A DNA stretch of 64,000 nucleotides from Cricetomys ansorgei (GCA_026225945.1 JAMJFZ010001074.1:2131501-2195500), one strand, 5' to 3'; shown: positions 44,069-55,361, counted from the stretch's first letter. The notes: generated from the sequence alone by a model not told the origin. Made by a program: numbers and translations.

Positions 44069-45379
44069 GACTAAGTAATTATTTGAGAAGTAAATGAGAC
44101 CCTATACTTACATTCAACACAGCAACGCACTATTACCTCTCAAATAATGAGAGAGATGTACATATGGAAAAGATTCTATGTTCTTGCTAAATGGTGTGAG
44201 AGTCCCTCTGTAGGAAGAGGCTTGCTTTGTTATTAACAGACTTCAGTAAGTCAAACTTCCTGCTGGGATCAGGGCTTAGTTCCTAATACTCTGCCTAGCA
44301 AAGGGAGAGGGGAGGAGCTGCCCGTTCCAAACCCAAGGGCTACGTGGGTGACAGGTTGAAAGGAAAGAGTCTACCTAAAGGCCCTGTGGAAAAGCACATT
44401 GGGAAGAAACACAATAGAACTTTTTATTAAGTTTCCTAGATGGTGTGTTATGGAAACCTCTTCATCCTATTAGCTCTAATTTGTCAATTATGCTTTGTGT
44501 AAAAAGTTGTGCAATTTTCAAAACTCTAAGAGGACCAGGGAAACATCAGCACATGCTCATCACACACTGTCTGAAGTTCACAACTTCCCATGCCTTTCTA
44601 TGGATTTCCAGACAAGTTCAGCTCTCAACAGACTATAGTAAAAGATATCAGAAACAGAAAGTCTTTACGTAATGGTATAGGTCTGCCTTTCCTGGGAGAC
44701 AGAATTCAGCAAGGATCATCCCTCTAACTCACCTCCATCTCTAGGAAATGACATCGTCGTCCCCCCCCCCCCCCCAAACAAGCTGGGAACTCGCAGGATT
44801 TTTAATTCTAATCTTAGCTTTTGTCTCTGTTGCCTTTATGATTTCATGCAATCAATAAAGAAAGCAGTAACTGTTAAATCAGACCCTATAGATGGGAAAT
44901 GTATGTGAGCAAAAATTGGAGGTGGGCTTGTTATTCTTGACTCTAGCTCCGTTTCTCTGATAAGGGTTTTATGCTAAAACCTACATATGGATATGCAAGT
45001 CTGGGGGAAGCTGACGGTTGTTTAGTGAACCGGATATTAAAAAATCACAACTGAGAGATGAAGGGAGGGTTGTGGTCTTGAAGGCTAAGCATTACACAAT
45101 AAGGGGAGAAAGGATCGAGATCTATGACACGATGGGCAGGAATGCTCTGCTGTGTGGGAGGTGGGGGCGGGTGGGAGTCCAGAGTTCAGAGCCAAATGTA
45201 TTTGAGTTCTAAACATGCTAATGCCATCATGGGAGCAAGGACTGGGCATTCTGGGACAACCTTCAGTAACTGGTTACCATATTGACACTCCTTAGAAAGA
45301 GACAAACCAGTATTCCAGTAACACTGTTTAGAAAAGAACTGAGGGTTAGATTCAGAGCACATTTAGGCATGTCACAAAA
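44069..45379. other. Intergenic sequence, no gene seen
   Basis: Unique sequence with a C15 run at 44761-44775. No exon supported. Confidence 0.45.
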
Positions 45380-46088
45380 TCTACTTTTCAAGTAGAGAAT
45401 AGATTACTGCAGGGTTAAAATGCTCACAAATGAAGAAATAGCGTTAATACACAGCTCGATATTAGAACCGGGAGGCCGTTTATTCACGAGAAAACTAAAA
45501 CGTACATGGCTTTGTAATTTGTTACCACTTTGGGAAAGTGGCATTTAGGATAATTTTCATTCACAAGGGAAAGGAACAGCATCCTGCATCCTGAATAAAA
45601 ATAAAATGTGACTCGCTAAAATAGTAGTTTAATGAAAGGTTATTTGTTTGTATTTTAAAAAGCACATTGTAACATTACCTAGAATAAATATTGCCATTAA
45701 CCTTCAACTGTGAAGTGATTTTCAATAATGAGATGAGGCATAATATCAAAGAAAATTTTCTAGCACAAATAAGAATAATTAGAGAGACTGAATAAAAGGT
45801 AAGACTGCTTCTTTGAAACTGGCCGAAGGAAGATGCAAATTGGGAATTTACCCAAAATAGTGTAGGAACCCATTGTATTTAAAACAAAACAAGGGAACAG
45901 CCAAAGTTGCACTCCAGTGATTTAATTAGAAAGGTCTTTTTTTAATAAACAGAATTAATTCTAATTGATGGAAAATTCAAATTATGTTTATAAACACTAG
46001 TGAAATGCTATCATTCCATAGCATTTTCCTGGCCCGACACCTATTTTCTAAGACACCTTATAAAAAGACAAAGGTTCATTAATTTTTC
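45380..46088. promoter_or_regulatory. Candidate enhancer-like AT-rich element
   Basis: About 700 bp without recognised repeats, with a consensus POU octamer ATGCAAAT (45833-45840), TAATTA (45923-45928) and a second homeodomain-like cluster GAATTAATTCTAATTGATGG near 45954-45973. Inference from motif density only. Confidence 0.35.
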
Positions 46089-46165
46089 TAATTCCCCATT
46101 TTATAGATGGAGAGACTGAAGCACAAAGCATTTAGGCCACCAGCAAACTGCAAGTTCCCAGGGAA
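46089..46165 (-). mobile_element. MIR fragment, minus strand
   Basis: CCCCATTTTATAGATGGAGA GACTGAAGCACAAAGCATTTAGG is the reverse MIR core. Confidence 0.65.
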
Positions 46166-46360
46166 GAAAACAAAATTATTTCTCTAGGTTCTTTTTAAAA
46201 GTTATTCCTACAAGGGAAACATTGACAGCAAACCCTATGGGCACAAAATACGAAGGGGAGAATAGTTCTTAAACACAGGCAAGACTTCAAACCCTTCTCT
46301 CTGGCCCTGCAAATAGGTATGAACCCAGGTTCTGCCTCGTCCACACAAAAATCTTGACAT

Positions 46361-46602
46361 TGTAAGGTCTGAATTTTGCCACCCAGAGACCACCCAGACC
46401 TCGTATGCAACAAGCAAAGGCGCACTTAATTCCGGGAAAGAAAGAAGAACCTACTTATAGAGGTCAGCCGCTTGTCAAGATGGCGATCCAGAAAGATCGC
46501 CCCCTGGGTTTTTAAAGCAAACAGGGCAGCTATCTGATTGGTCAGAACCTGATTGGCTGGTTAAATGTCAGGAGGAAACAAGGGTTTCTGGGAAAGCGAG
46601 TA
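46361..46602 (-). mobile_element. Short ERV LTR-like element, minus strand
   Basis: On the minus strand the order is two CCAAT boxes (46556-46552, 46541-46537), a TATA-like TTTAAAAA (46516-46509), then sequence ending CAGACCTTACA. The 8-bp CTTGACAT occurs on both sides (46353-46360 and 46603-46610), consistent with insertion, though 8 bp is longer than LTR target duplications usually are and the minus-strand 5' end reads TA instead of TG. No viral genes. Confidence 0.5.
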
Positions 46603-46636
46603 CTTGACATTAAGCAGAGAGGCGAGGTCAGCGCCT

Positions 46637-46655
46637 CCACCACTAGGGGGCGCTG
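46637..46655 (+). promoter_or_regulatory. Strong CTCF motif
   Basis: CCACCACTAGGGGGCGCTG fits the 19-bp CTCF motif at 18 positions by my count, with the full CCACTAGGGGGCGC core. Plus orientation would favour loops toward higher coordinates, away from the Ssbp2 promoter. It lies 27 bp beyond the right CTTGACAT copy. Confidence 0.6.
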
Positions 46656-47155
46656 GACCTCTCAGACACGGCCCAAGCACTTGCACCCCATTATCCTCTT
46701 TGTGGACAATCTGTAGATATTCAGCTTTCTGGTCTGTTTTGCATCTGTTTTTCAAGTGGGGGCCACTTATAGCTCAGACTGACCTTGAACTCTTCCTTTC
46801 ACCCTCACTTTCCAAGGGCTAAGAATCTAGGCCTTGGTTGTCCCCTCAACTACATTTAGTGTCTTACTAGCAGGTAAAGCTCGGGCCATCGTTGGAAATG
46901 CCAGATACAACATAACCTGCAAAACAGGGGCTTCTTTATGGAGTCCCACCCCGGAGTAATAGAGCTGGAGCGACCCATGGCTTTGCTGCACCTGTGCTGA
47001 AATCACAAATTAGGAAAAACCAGCCCAGCAGGGAAGAACCAAGAAGCCCTGAGCACCTAGCAAGAAGTCTGAGCCAAGGATGTCTCAGCTGCTAGCGAGA
47101 AATACACTTGCTACAATTCTCTACGAGCAGCCCAGAAGCCACTGTTGTTAGTGAC

Positions 47156-47156
<1 letters not shown>
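46656..47156. other. Intergenic sequence, no gene seen
   Basis: No recognised repeat except a doubtful SINE trace near 46765-46830. Confidence 0.4.
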
Positions 47157-47216
<60 letters not shown>

Positions 47217-47325
47217 GACAGAGAGACAGAGAGACAGAGACAGACAGAGACAGAGAGACAGAGACAGAGACAGAGACAGACAGAGACAGAGAGACAGAGA
47301 CAGAGACAGACAGAGACAGGGAGAG
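47157..47325. repeat. Compound (CA)n(GA)n(GACA)n microsatellite
   Basis: CA repeat (47157-47186), GA repeat (47185-47203), then about 120 bp of GACA/GAGACA units. Several open frames in this stretch are its translations. Confidence 0.95.
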
Positions 47326-50057
47326 AGCACAAAACAATTAAAAGCAGTGTCCATTACCACCCTCTGCTAAGGTATTCCCGTGTTTAGTGAGCACAGCCTA
47401 GGATTGAAAGGAGAAGGGAAAGACATGGAGAAGAAGGAGAGACCTGTTATAGGGGGCCAGTGCTGCCCCACCCCCCTACTGTAGGCCTTAGATTTCCTCC
47501 AGAAGCACGTAGAAACTGATGAAGACTTTGAGCGGATAAATTCACTGGAGAACGGCTGCACGGTAAGGGGAGTGGCGTTTCCCTGCTCACCACTGTAGCA
47601 CATTAGTAACAGCAGCTGGTGCTGCAGAACTAAGCAGGCTCTCTCAAAGTATCACCAGCTGCACAATTAAGGGAATCAGTTCAGTGATGGCGACTGAAGA
47701 GCCTAGGAAAGAGTTTATGCAGAAACTACTAAGAGAATGTCTATCAGAAGACCAGGGAGACTTTAGAGCGTGTGCAAGGGGGCAATCCATTTGTCCCATG
47801 GTGTGATTATGCCTTTGGAGGACTCTCACTATGGTGAAGTGGGCAGGAAAAAAAAAAGACAAGTAACTATTAACCAACTGTGGTTGGTGTCATGGGTCAA
47901 CATAGAGAACCGTGAAGAAGACCTGTTTGCAAGGATGTAATTCAGGAAAACCTTAAGAATCTGATGTTTAAATGAAACCCAATTGATAAGCAGAAGCTAC
48001 ATTTGTGAAGAAGGAGAGAGAAAGAGAGAGATGGAGAGACAGAGACAGGGAGAGACAGAGCGAGACAGAGGGGGGGGAGCTTTCCAGGAAGGGAGATGTC
48101 TTCTGCAAAGGCTCTGAGACCGGAAAGAACCCTTTTGTTCCAGACCAGGGCCACTGGAGTTCAGAGACAGGAAGTAACAGCCTGAGACCGGTTTTCAGAG
48201 GGCTGCTGTGTCCCAAGCGGAGAGTTTCATCCAGCCAGCCCCCTTTCCTGTTTCAGCTGGAGGGATGAAAGGGATCCAAGTGACAGAGCAGGATAGAACG
48301 GAAATTTCAAACCCTGTGCTGTCCATCCGCCCTAGTGGGATGCCAGAGCCCAGACACGCTTAGAGAAAGGAGTCTGTGTCGAAGAGCAAGCCTTCTGATT
48401 TGGTCCAAAGATACTCGGGAAGCCAAGGTTCCTGGGCGAGCATCATTTCTTGGAAGAAAGGAATTTTGCTTTCCATTTTCCTTTCAATATTAAAAGACTA
48501 TCCCAAAGTGAAATTACCAAGAAGGACATAGGAAGGAATGAGCAGTGGAAAGCAAATAGGGTGCGGAGTGCAGGAGGGGTTGCAGCAAATCAGCGAAGGG
48601 ACCTCACTTTCGTTTTGTACTCGGCTCGGTGTTGGGTCACCATTCTCAGCCCCACGGAGACGGGACTAAGTGGGGGCTGGGGGTCAGGCAGCGTGGAAGA
48701 GACAATTTTAACTACCTGTCCTCCTTGAGCACGGTGCACGTAGCTTAAACAGAGACACGTCTACATAGGCAGTCTCTCCTGTGGCACAACCTCTGTGGAG
48801 TGAAACCCATGTCCACCACGATGTTGGACAACTAGCTTAGATAAATCACAGAATAACTCCTCCATGGCTCTGTGGTTTTCTTTGTGTGGTGATCACTAAT
48901 AGCCATGAGTTCAATTTATAGGATCCACACGCATATATAAAAAGTAAAAGAACAGACTAGAAAATAAAGTAGGACCCATGTGTGGTGCTGGTCCAGTACT
49001 GCTATTGGGAGTTGTGTCAGTCATATGTTAATGTCTATAAATGAACGCGTGCGTGTGTGTACAGTGTATATCCACAGGCCATAAGGTCAAATGTTTTTCT
49101 TATTGTGAATAGTACTCTAGAAATTTGAAAAATATTGACAATTTAATTCCTTGCTTCCAGTTCTACTCAAAAGAATGAAAAAAAAAAAAAAAAGACCAAC
49201 ATTGTACATTCAACATTGCTCTGCATCTTTTAGATTCCAATTGCCTATTTGAGGAATTTTTACGCCTGCTCTCTTCTTTCTGTTACTTTCCTCTCCTTCC
49301 CTTAGTGATGTCTCTCATCCTGTCCTTGGCCGGTCTCAATGTGTGTCATAATGCTGTAAAGCTTCAAGGAGACAAACCAGCCCATAGTCAGTCAGTCCCT
49401 AGCTCAAGAAGAAGAGGAAATGCATCCTAAAATAACATCCCACACTACAAAGACAATCATCTGTCCAAAGCTCAGCTTTTCTTCTCTGTTTCATGTGGCA
49501 AAGACTAGATAAGCTTAATATTTACATGCCTGAAACATTTTAGGTACAGACTGAGCATGCAGCCTTCCCCCAACTTTCAGCTCTTCTACTACTCAGAAAG
49601 AATTTCTCCAAGCCAGCCTGTGCTCTCTGGGAACTTAGCCGGGAGATGGATGTGTATGGAACACAGAGACAGCAAAATGAAAACAAATCAATACATCAAT
49701 GGAGTGGAAGGTATTTATATCATACTCAGTCAAGTGCGTTTTATGGTCTATGGCCAAAGGTCTAAGATACCTCAACTGATGAATCCCCCAGGAAACGAGT
49801 TCCAACATATTCACAATGAGTTTGGAGGGGGACCAAAGTACTGCGCCTAATTACAACTCCGTGGGCATTTGCGGGCAGGGCTAACTGACCCAAATGTGAA
49901 AGCATGTCTGTGAAAGGCACATGTCTGTGCCTTAGGCCCTACCTGCCTGCCCATCCCCTAGTTCCAAGGTCCTCTAAGCACTTGATATCTTCATTTTCTC
50001 TTTGCTCCCCACAACATACTGATGGCATATAGATTAACTGTGCATAATACATGAAAT
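47326..50057. other. Long intergenic block, no gene seen
   Basis: Mostly unique sequence with a GA/GACA run at 48008-48076 and an A16 run at 49178-49193. Frames at 48450-48728 and 49557-49850 show no domain. Confidence 0.45.
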
Positions 50058-50215
50058 TATGTGTGTGTGTGTGTGTGCACGTGTGTATACACGCGCACAC
50101 ACACACACACATAACGATTTGTCTATGTGTCATAGACACATATACACAAAGAGCACATATACACACACGTGCTCACATACATACACACATATATATATAT
50201 GCATGTATGTACTCA
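50058..50215. repeat. Self-complementary TG/CA tract and AT-rich dinucleotide runs
   Basis: TG repeats pass through GTGTATACAC into CA repeats, giving strict purine-pyrimidine alternation over 50058-50113 and a near-palindrome. A second hairpin, TATGTGTC-ATA-GACACATA, and an ATATAT run follow. Confidence 0.9.
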
Positions 50216-50454
50216 GTATGTATGTAAAATAAAATTTTCCCCAAAGAAATTTCCAGTATAAACAAAGAAAGTGCAGGAAAGTTAATTTAGCCTCCCTGAG
50301 GTAGTACAATGGGTGAAGTCAGGGTGGAAAGGAAGGAGGCCCATGGTCTGGTTTTCCCACAGGAAATGGTCTCCAGAGCAGAAGACACTCTGCTGGCCCG
50401 CTGAGGGCAGTGAAGCTCAAAAAGATGGCTTCACTCTCCCCGGGCTAAAACCTG

Positions 50455-51435
50455 CCCTGCTGTGCTGGAGTTCTCCAGAAACGTGGGAAAGGTGATGGAG
50501 GCACTGTTGGTGGTGGAAGTAGTGGTGGTGGTGGAGGTGGAGGTGGTGGTGGAGGTGGAGGTGGTGGTGAAGGTGGTGGTGGAGGCACTGTTGGTGGTGG
50601 AGGTGGTGGTGGAGGTGGTGGTGGAGGTGGTGGTGGAGGTGGTGGTGGTGGTGGAGGTGGAGGTGGTGGTGGAGGTGGTGGTGGAGGCACCGTTGGTGGT
50701 GGAGGTGGTGGTGGAGGTGGATGTGGAGGTGGTGGTGGAGGTGGTGGTGGAGGCACCGTTGGTGGTGGAGGTGGTGGTGGAGGTAGAGGTGGAGGTGGAG
50801 GTGGTGGTGGAGGTGGAGGTGGTGGTGGAAGTGGTGGTAGACGTGGAGGTGGAGGTAGAGGTGGAGGTGGTGGTAGAGGTGGAGGTGGTGGTGAAGGTGG
50901 AGGTAGAGGTGGAGATGGAGGTGGTGGTGGTGGTGGTGGTAGAGGTAGAGGTGGTGGTGGTGGTGGTGGTGGTGGTAGATGTGGAGGTGGAGGTGGTGGT
51001 AGAGGTGGGGTGGAGGTGGTGGTGGTGGTGGTAGAGGTGGAGGTGATGGTAGTGGTGGTGGTGGTAGAGGTGAAGGTGATGGTAGTGGTGGTGGTGGCTT
51101 GTGTCTGTGTCGTGGGGGTTGTTTAAGGAATTGATTCACACAGTTTTAGAGGCCAGCACATCTGGAATCAGGAGGTGAGTCAGAAGGTTGGAGACCCAGA
51201 AAGAACTGTCATAGCAGTTCTTCATGATCTGTTCTCCGGCAGATTTCCTTTTTGAGTTGAGGAGGCGTGATTGGTTAGAAGCCTGCCCACATTATCCAGA
51301 GCCATCAGTTTCACTCAAAGACCACCATTTAAAATGTACATCTCATTAAAAAATATCTACCCAGGAGCAACCTGAATAGTATTGGAACAAATATCTGGAT
51401 GCTATGGCCCAGTGAAGCTGACACATAATATTAGC
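50455..51435 (+). mobile_element. Ancient mammalian repeat interrupted by a GGT/GGA array
   Basis: GGAGTTCTCCAGAAACGTGG before the array and GTTTAAGGAATTGATTCACA, GGTTGGAGACCCAGAAAGAA, GCCTGCCCACATTATCCAGA and CTATGGCCCAGTGAAGCTGA after it match, in order, a repeat common in other mammals (probably a MaLR/ERVL-type LTR; name not assigned). Other copies of that repeat often carry simple sequence at the same place. Confidence 0.55.
50491..51100. repeat. Large GGT/GGA trinucleotide array
   Basis: About 600 bp of GGT, GGA and GGTGGAGGT variants. A longer marker, GGAGGCAC(T/C)GTTGGTGGT, recurs at 50498, 50581, 50683 and 50749, so blocks were duplicated. Frames of His/Leu, Pro or Val/Glu up to 240 codons are translations of the repeat, not genes. 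Confidence 0.97.
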
Positions 51436-51530
51436 TATGGTAATTGAAAGAGCCTTATGCCAGCACAATTTACCAATATTGACCAAATTTTCAACTTGGG
51501 AGCTCTTTTAAAATCCCGTGTAGTTGTAGA

Positions 51531-52284
51531 TGTCAGACGTTGATATAGATTCCCTAGATTTAGACGTTGACTCAGGGCCGAGGACAGTTTATTCTTATAT
51601 CTAATTAAATCACTGGTTCTAGCCTGGAGCCCCGGAGCCCCAGAATGTTTTTGCCTCTTTACAATCTAGTCTTAATCCTTGAACTGGAAGGCTTCAGCCT
51701 TCGTACAGTCTAGAACATTTAAACTGCTAGTCTGGACCTAGAAGGCTTCAGCCTTAGCCTTCTGAGACCTACTGCTGACTGAGCTACTCTGAAGAGCTCC
51801 TTCTGAACTCTGACTATTCAGCCTGCTGCTCTGTTTCTCAACTGACTCTTCAGCCTGTTTCTCAACTGACTGTTCAACTGACTCTTCTTACTGACCCTAC
51901 AACTGTTAACTGACTTCTATATCTGCCTCTCACTCCTATGTAACTCTCTCTTACTGAGCTGAGAACCCGCCTTTCCTTGTGAGAGTTGGGCACGCCCTCA
52001 CTCTGCTAACTCTTCCTTTCATTAGTCACTTTGTCTGCCACTCACTCTGACTCATCTTATATGTCACTTCCTGTGTGACACTGACTTCACTGAGTTCTGC
52101 TTCCTGTGTCTGTTTCCACTATTTTTTTCTAGGAATTAAGTGGGCCACCACTTCCTTCTGAATACTGGGATTGAAGGTGTGTCTACATTCCTTTCAAACC
52201 ACACAGGCCTCTGAACGTAGCCCCTGGGATGTAGACCCTAGCTTTCACACAGGGCTATTCCTCTACAATTCCCAGATTCTAACA
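51531..52284 (-). mobile_element. ERV LTR, minus strand
   Basis: A 754-bp unit reads TGTTAGAATCTGGGAATTG at its minus-strand start and CAACGTCTGACA at its end (TG...CA), with AATAAA (51593-51588) near the 3' end. Its U3 has short repeats of TCAGTTGAGAAACAG type. A matching target duplication is not seen. Probably a cricetid/murid ERV LTR of unknown family, without viral genes. Confidence 0.55.
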
Positions 52285-52694
52285 TGACGTAAATTATTCA
52301 AGATTTTAAAGCTGTTTGTGTTTGTAATTTCTTCTTTGTTGACCGTACAGTTATACTCAAATATTTTGATTTTAGGCTACTAAAATATCTAGATGCAAAA
52401 GAGCTTTTGTTTGTGTGGACTCTATCTCTAGGTGCCATGTTCTAGAGAAGTATATATCATACTAGAAATGAAGAGTGAGACTTTATTTTCAAAATACTTG
52501 CGCATTTCTGTCAAGACAACAATGCTAATAAATTTGCTAGTGTAAACACCATTTATATGTAAAACAATTGTTTTCTAAAATAACTGGTGAGGAGGTGTGT
52601 CTTTGCAAGACTTTTTAATGATCACAGGGTTCTACCTCCTTCTGCATTTAATGTGCATACATCCCATTTTGATTACAGCACATAAAAGTGCTGA
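52285..52694. other. Intergenic sequence, no gene seen
   Basis: AT-rich unique sequence. Confidence 0.45.
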
Positions 52695-52800
52695 GAATGT
52701 GCCCCAGTGGTGGAGTGCTTGCCTAGCTACCCGCAGGCCCTGGGGTTAAAAGCCATGGCAGCAGAAAGGAAAAGGAAGCACTTGAAGGATGAGTAGCATA
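52695..52800 (+). mobile_element. ID-type SINE, plus strand
   Basis: GAATGTGCCCCAGTGGTGGA GTGCTTGCCTAGC...CAGGCCCTGGGG follows the tRNA-derived ID/BC1 head with a short A-rich tail. Confidence 0.65.
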
Positions 52801-52869
52801 GCACAGATGATGTGAGAAAAGGGAAAGTTTCCTGGGAGCAGACTTTTGCTACTTTTCCGGAAATGCCTC

Positions 52870-53300
52870 CTTCTGATCTGCAGACCCTACGTCCTGTTCT
52901 CTAATCATCTGTGCGTCCTTTCGCAAGTCACGAAACTACCACAGCTTCCTCTTGTAACCAAGGAAAGGGATTCTCACGGGATCGCGTACAATGTCTTCGG
53001 CATGGTGTATAGGGCGACTTACCTGAGACTTCCTAGGAGGCAGTGGATCGACGGTGCAGTCATGTGTTTCTTAATGGCCAAGGTATGTTCTGGGAAATGC
53101 ATTGTTAGAAATGTTGTCATTGAACAAACATTACTGAGCGAACATATACAACTGACCGCTACAGTGCCCTAGCTATCGTTTTATGGACCGTTTCCTGTAT
53201 GTATCCCATCACTGATCAGAACACTGGTCCCTGGGTACCTGACTGTGTTTAACCAGGCAATGAACTTCTTAAATTTCACAAGAATGTAGCATATATTGCA
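52870..53300 (+). mobile_element. Ancient repeats: possible MIR then an unassigned family
   Basis: CGCAAGTCACGAAACTACCA CAGCTTCCTCTTG suggests a MIR (about 52895-53000). GCAGTCATGTGTTTCTTAAT GGCC...GGTATGTTCTGGGAAATGCA TTGTTAGAAATG (53055 on) matches an old mammalian repeat I know from other genomes but cannot name. The 108-codon frame here is therefore repeat-derived. Confidence 0.4.
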
Positions 53301-53839
53301 TAGTAGGCCTGGGAGCCTTGAAGCCTTAAACTCGCTAGTTTAATCTACGATCCATGCAGACCTATGCATTCTCTGATTACTTCTTTCCCGTGATTGGCAT
53401 GGGATACAAACTTCCCACATAAACTCTTCTACCGAATTGGCAGAACTTGGTGTATCCTGGGGACCATTCTCATCTGAGCATATTCGGCATTGCATCTCTG
53501 GTTCCTGCTTCCATCTTTCGTGGTCCCTCGCTTTAGTATAAGAGAGGGAAACCTGTGCCTGGGCAATAGGAAGAGAGAGAAGATGATCCCCCAGAAGGAG
53601 TGGAACCAAATCTGAGTTTGAAGATTGGTGGGTGGGGATGATATGGAAAACATTGGCAGCGGAAGAGGGACTAGGGAAGACCATGTGAGGGAGATTAGTG
53701 ACTAGGGTTAGGGTTGGCTCACTGGCCAGGGATAACCCTGATGTGGATATAGCACTTGGCAGTTTCCATGATACGCATGCTTGCAACCATGGCTGTTTTC
53801 ATCACCGACATCTGAACAGGTAGGGAAGAAAGCCATACA
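53301..53839. other. Intergenic sequence, no gene seen
   Basis: Unique sequence; a minus-strand frame of 148 codons (53340-53786) has no domain features. A two-and-a-half-copy TTAGGG-like stretch lies near 53704. Confidence 0.4.
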
Positions 53840-53975
53840 GTGCACTCTCAGGAAGCAGCGTTTTGTGAGGATTAAATGAAATAGTTACATAGAAAGGAAA
53901 CGCCTGGTGTAAAGCAAGCACTCAGTAAATGTTGGCTTTACTATCATTGTTGTTACGGTCGTTCCCCAGTACACC
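53840..53975 (+). mobile_element. MIR 3' part, plus strand
   Basis: TGAGGATTAAATGAAATAGT, GCAAGCACTCAGTAAATGTT GGC is the MIR 3' end. Confidence 0.8.
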
Positions 53976-54194
53976 TAAGATCCCTTTCAGCTCGAATGTT
54001 GCTCAAGAAGATCTTCTTCTACGAGCAGCTTTATTTGGAAGTGTGTAGAGTGAGGCTTCAGAACATTCCATCTGCTTCTAAAGCCATTATTTGATGTCGC
54101 TATTCTAAGGTTGGGAAGATTATGTCTTTTTGGCTGTGTGTCTCGACTCATCTAATTGTTCCTGTAGAACTTTCTTAATGAAGCAGGCTCTCAG

Positions 54195-54870
54195 AAAATA
54201 AATAATAATTTGAAGAAACTTATAATGCATTTGACTAGCAATTCAACTTCTAGGAATCTATCCCATGTGATATGTTGTTGAGTTAAGGAACACCAGTGAC
54301 TGTGACAGAGAGTCAAACACCCAGAAGCTGTTAGTAGAGAAATGGCTGTATAAACTACCCTGCATCCATGCAATTGAATATTATGCAGCTATTGAAAAGA
54401 ACACAGCTGGGTGGTGGCAGCGCATGCCTTTATTCCCAGCACTCGGGAGGCAGAGGCAGGCAGATCTCTGTGAGTTTGAGGCCAGCCTGGTCTACAGAGT
54501 TCCAGGACAGCCAGAGCTACAACAGAGAAACCCTGTCTCAAAAAAAAAAAAAAAAAAAGGAAGAAAGAAAAGAAAAGAACAAGATGTGTTTCTGTGTGTG
54601 TTGACAGAGAGATTTTTAAAGATACTTTAATGAACATGTAAATTTCACCTTATATTTAGAATAAACTCAATTACATAAAAATTAAAATACATCTGTATAG
54701 AAACGAGAGAGAGAGAGAGGTATAAGACATTCGTGTATCAAACAGGGAATGCTAGTTTATTTAGGAGAATGAGATAAAATGAGAATGAAGATAATAAACA
54801 TTTTTTTTTTTTTACTTTCTATGTTTCTGTATATCTATAATATGCATTTCCCATATCATTGAAAATAAAC
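54195..54870 (+). mobile_element. Old L1M LINE 3' fragment, split by a B1
   Basis: GACTAGCAATTCAACTTCTA GGAATCTATCC and GAATATTATGCAGCTATTGA AAAG are typical of the 3' end of old L1. It resumes after the B1 and ends in TTTACTTTCTATGTTTCTGT. It is the only convincing LINE-1 in the window. Confidence 0.75.
54404..54571 (+). mobile_element. B1 SINE nested in L1M
   Basis: Full-length B1 with A-tail. The 10-bp target duplication GAAAAGAACA is present at 54394-54403 and 54572-54581. Confidence 0.95.
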
Positions 54871-55302
54871 CACTTTCAAAGACAGGGCTATGACTAGCTA
54901 TACAGATACATAGGCTTAATGTATATGATTCAAGGTTAACAGCAGAGACTGCAGAGGGGGTTGCCGAGAAGTGGGGAGGGGTTGAGAGGGGTAGAAACAT
55001 ATCGATGTAGCGTCTCTTCTGTCAGGAGTCTTTGCAGCTTTCCTTTCAAAAAATAAATATTTTTTTTCTCTAGTGGCTAAACGTGAAGTATCGAACACAA
55101 AACATCCTATGTTCTCTGGCTAATTGGAAAGGCCAGAAGCTTTTTGAATAGATTATATAAAATGAACCCTGAATCCCGTATAGAAGGCAAAGCCTGGGTC
55201 TTAGTCTGTCAATACTTTTGAGCCACTTAGCTCAATTAGGTAAACCTAGGGTCAGCACAACGCAGGCTTCAAATTTTTAACCTCTTATATTTTGGAGGAG
55301 TG
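54871..55302. other. Intergenic sequence, no gene seen
   Basis: Unique sequence. Confidence 0.45.
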
Positions 55303-55321
55303 TGTGTGTGTTTGTGTGGTG

Positions 55322-55359
<38 letters not shown>
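55303..55359. repeat. (TG)n microsatellite
   Basis: TG repeat with a few interruptions. Confidence 0.95.

Positions 55360-55361
<2 letters not shown>

Noticed and set aside
46745..46830. Possible minus-strand SINE (GACTGACCTTGAACTCTTCC)
   Set aside because: Only one short phrase matches; too weak to annotate.
50417..51139. 240-codon His/Leu frame, 190-codon Val/Glu frame and 103-codon Pro frame
   Set aside because: Three readings of the same GGT/GGA array; not protein genes.
53700..53720. TTAGGG-like interstitial telomeric repeat
   Set aside because: Only about two and a half units, expected by chance.
53340..53786. 148-codon minus-strand frame
   Set aside because: No recognisable domain, no retrogene poly(A) tail or target duplication.
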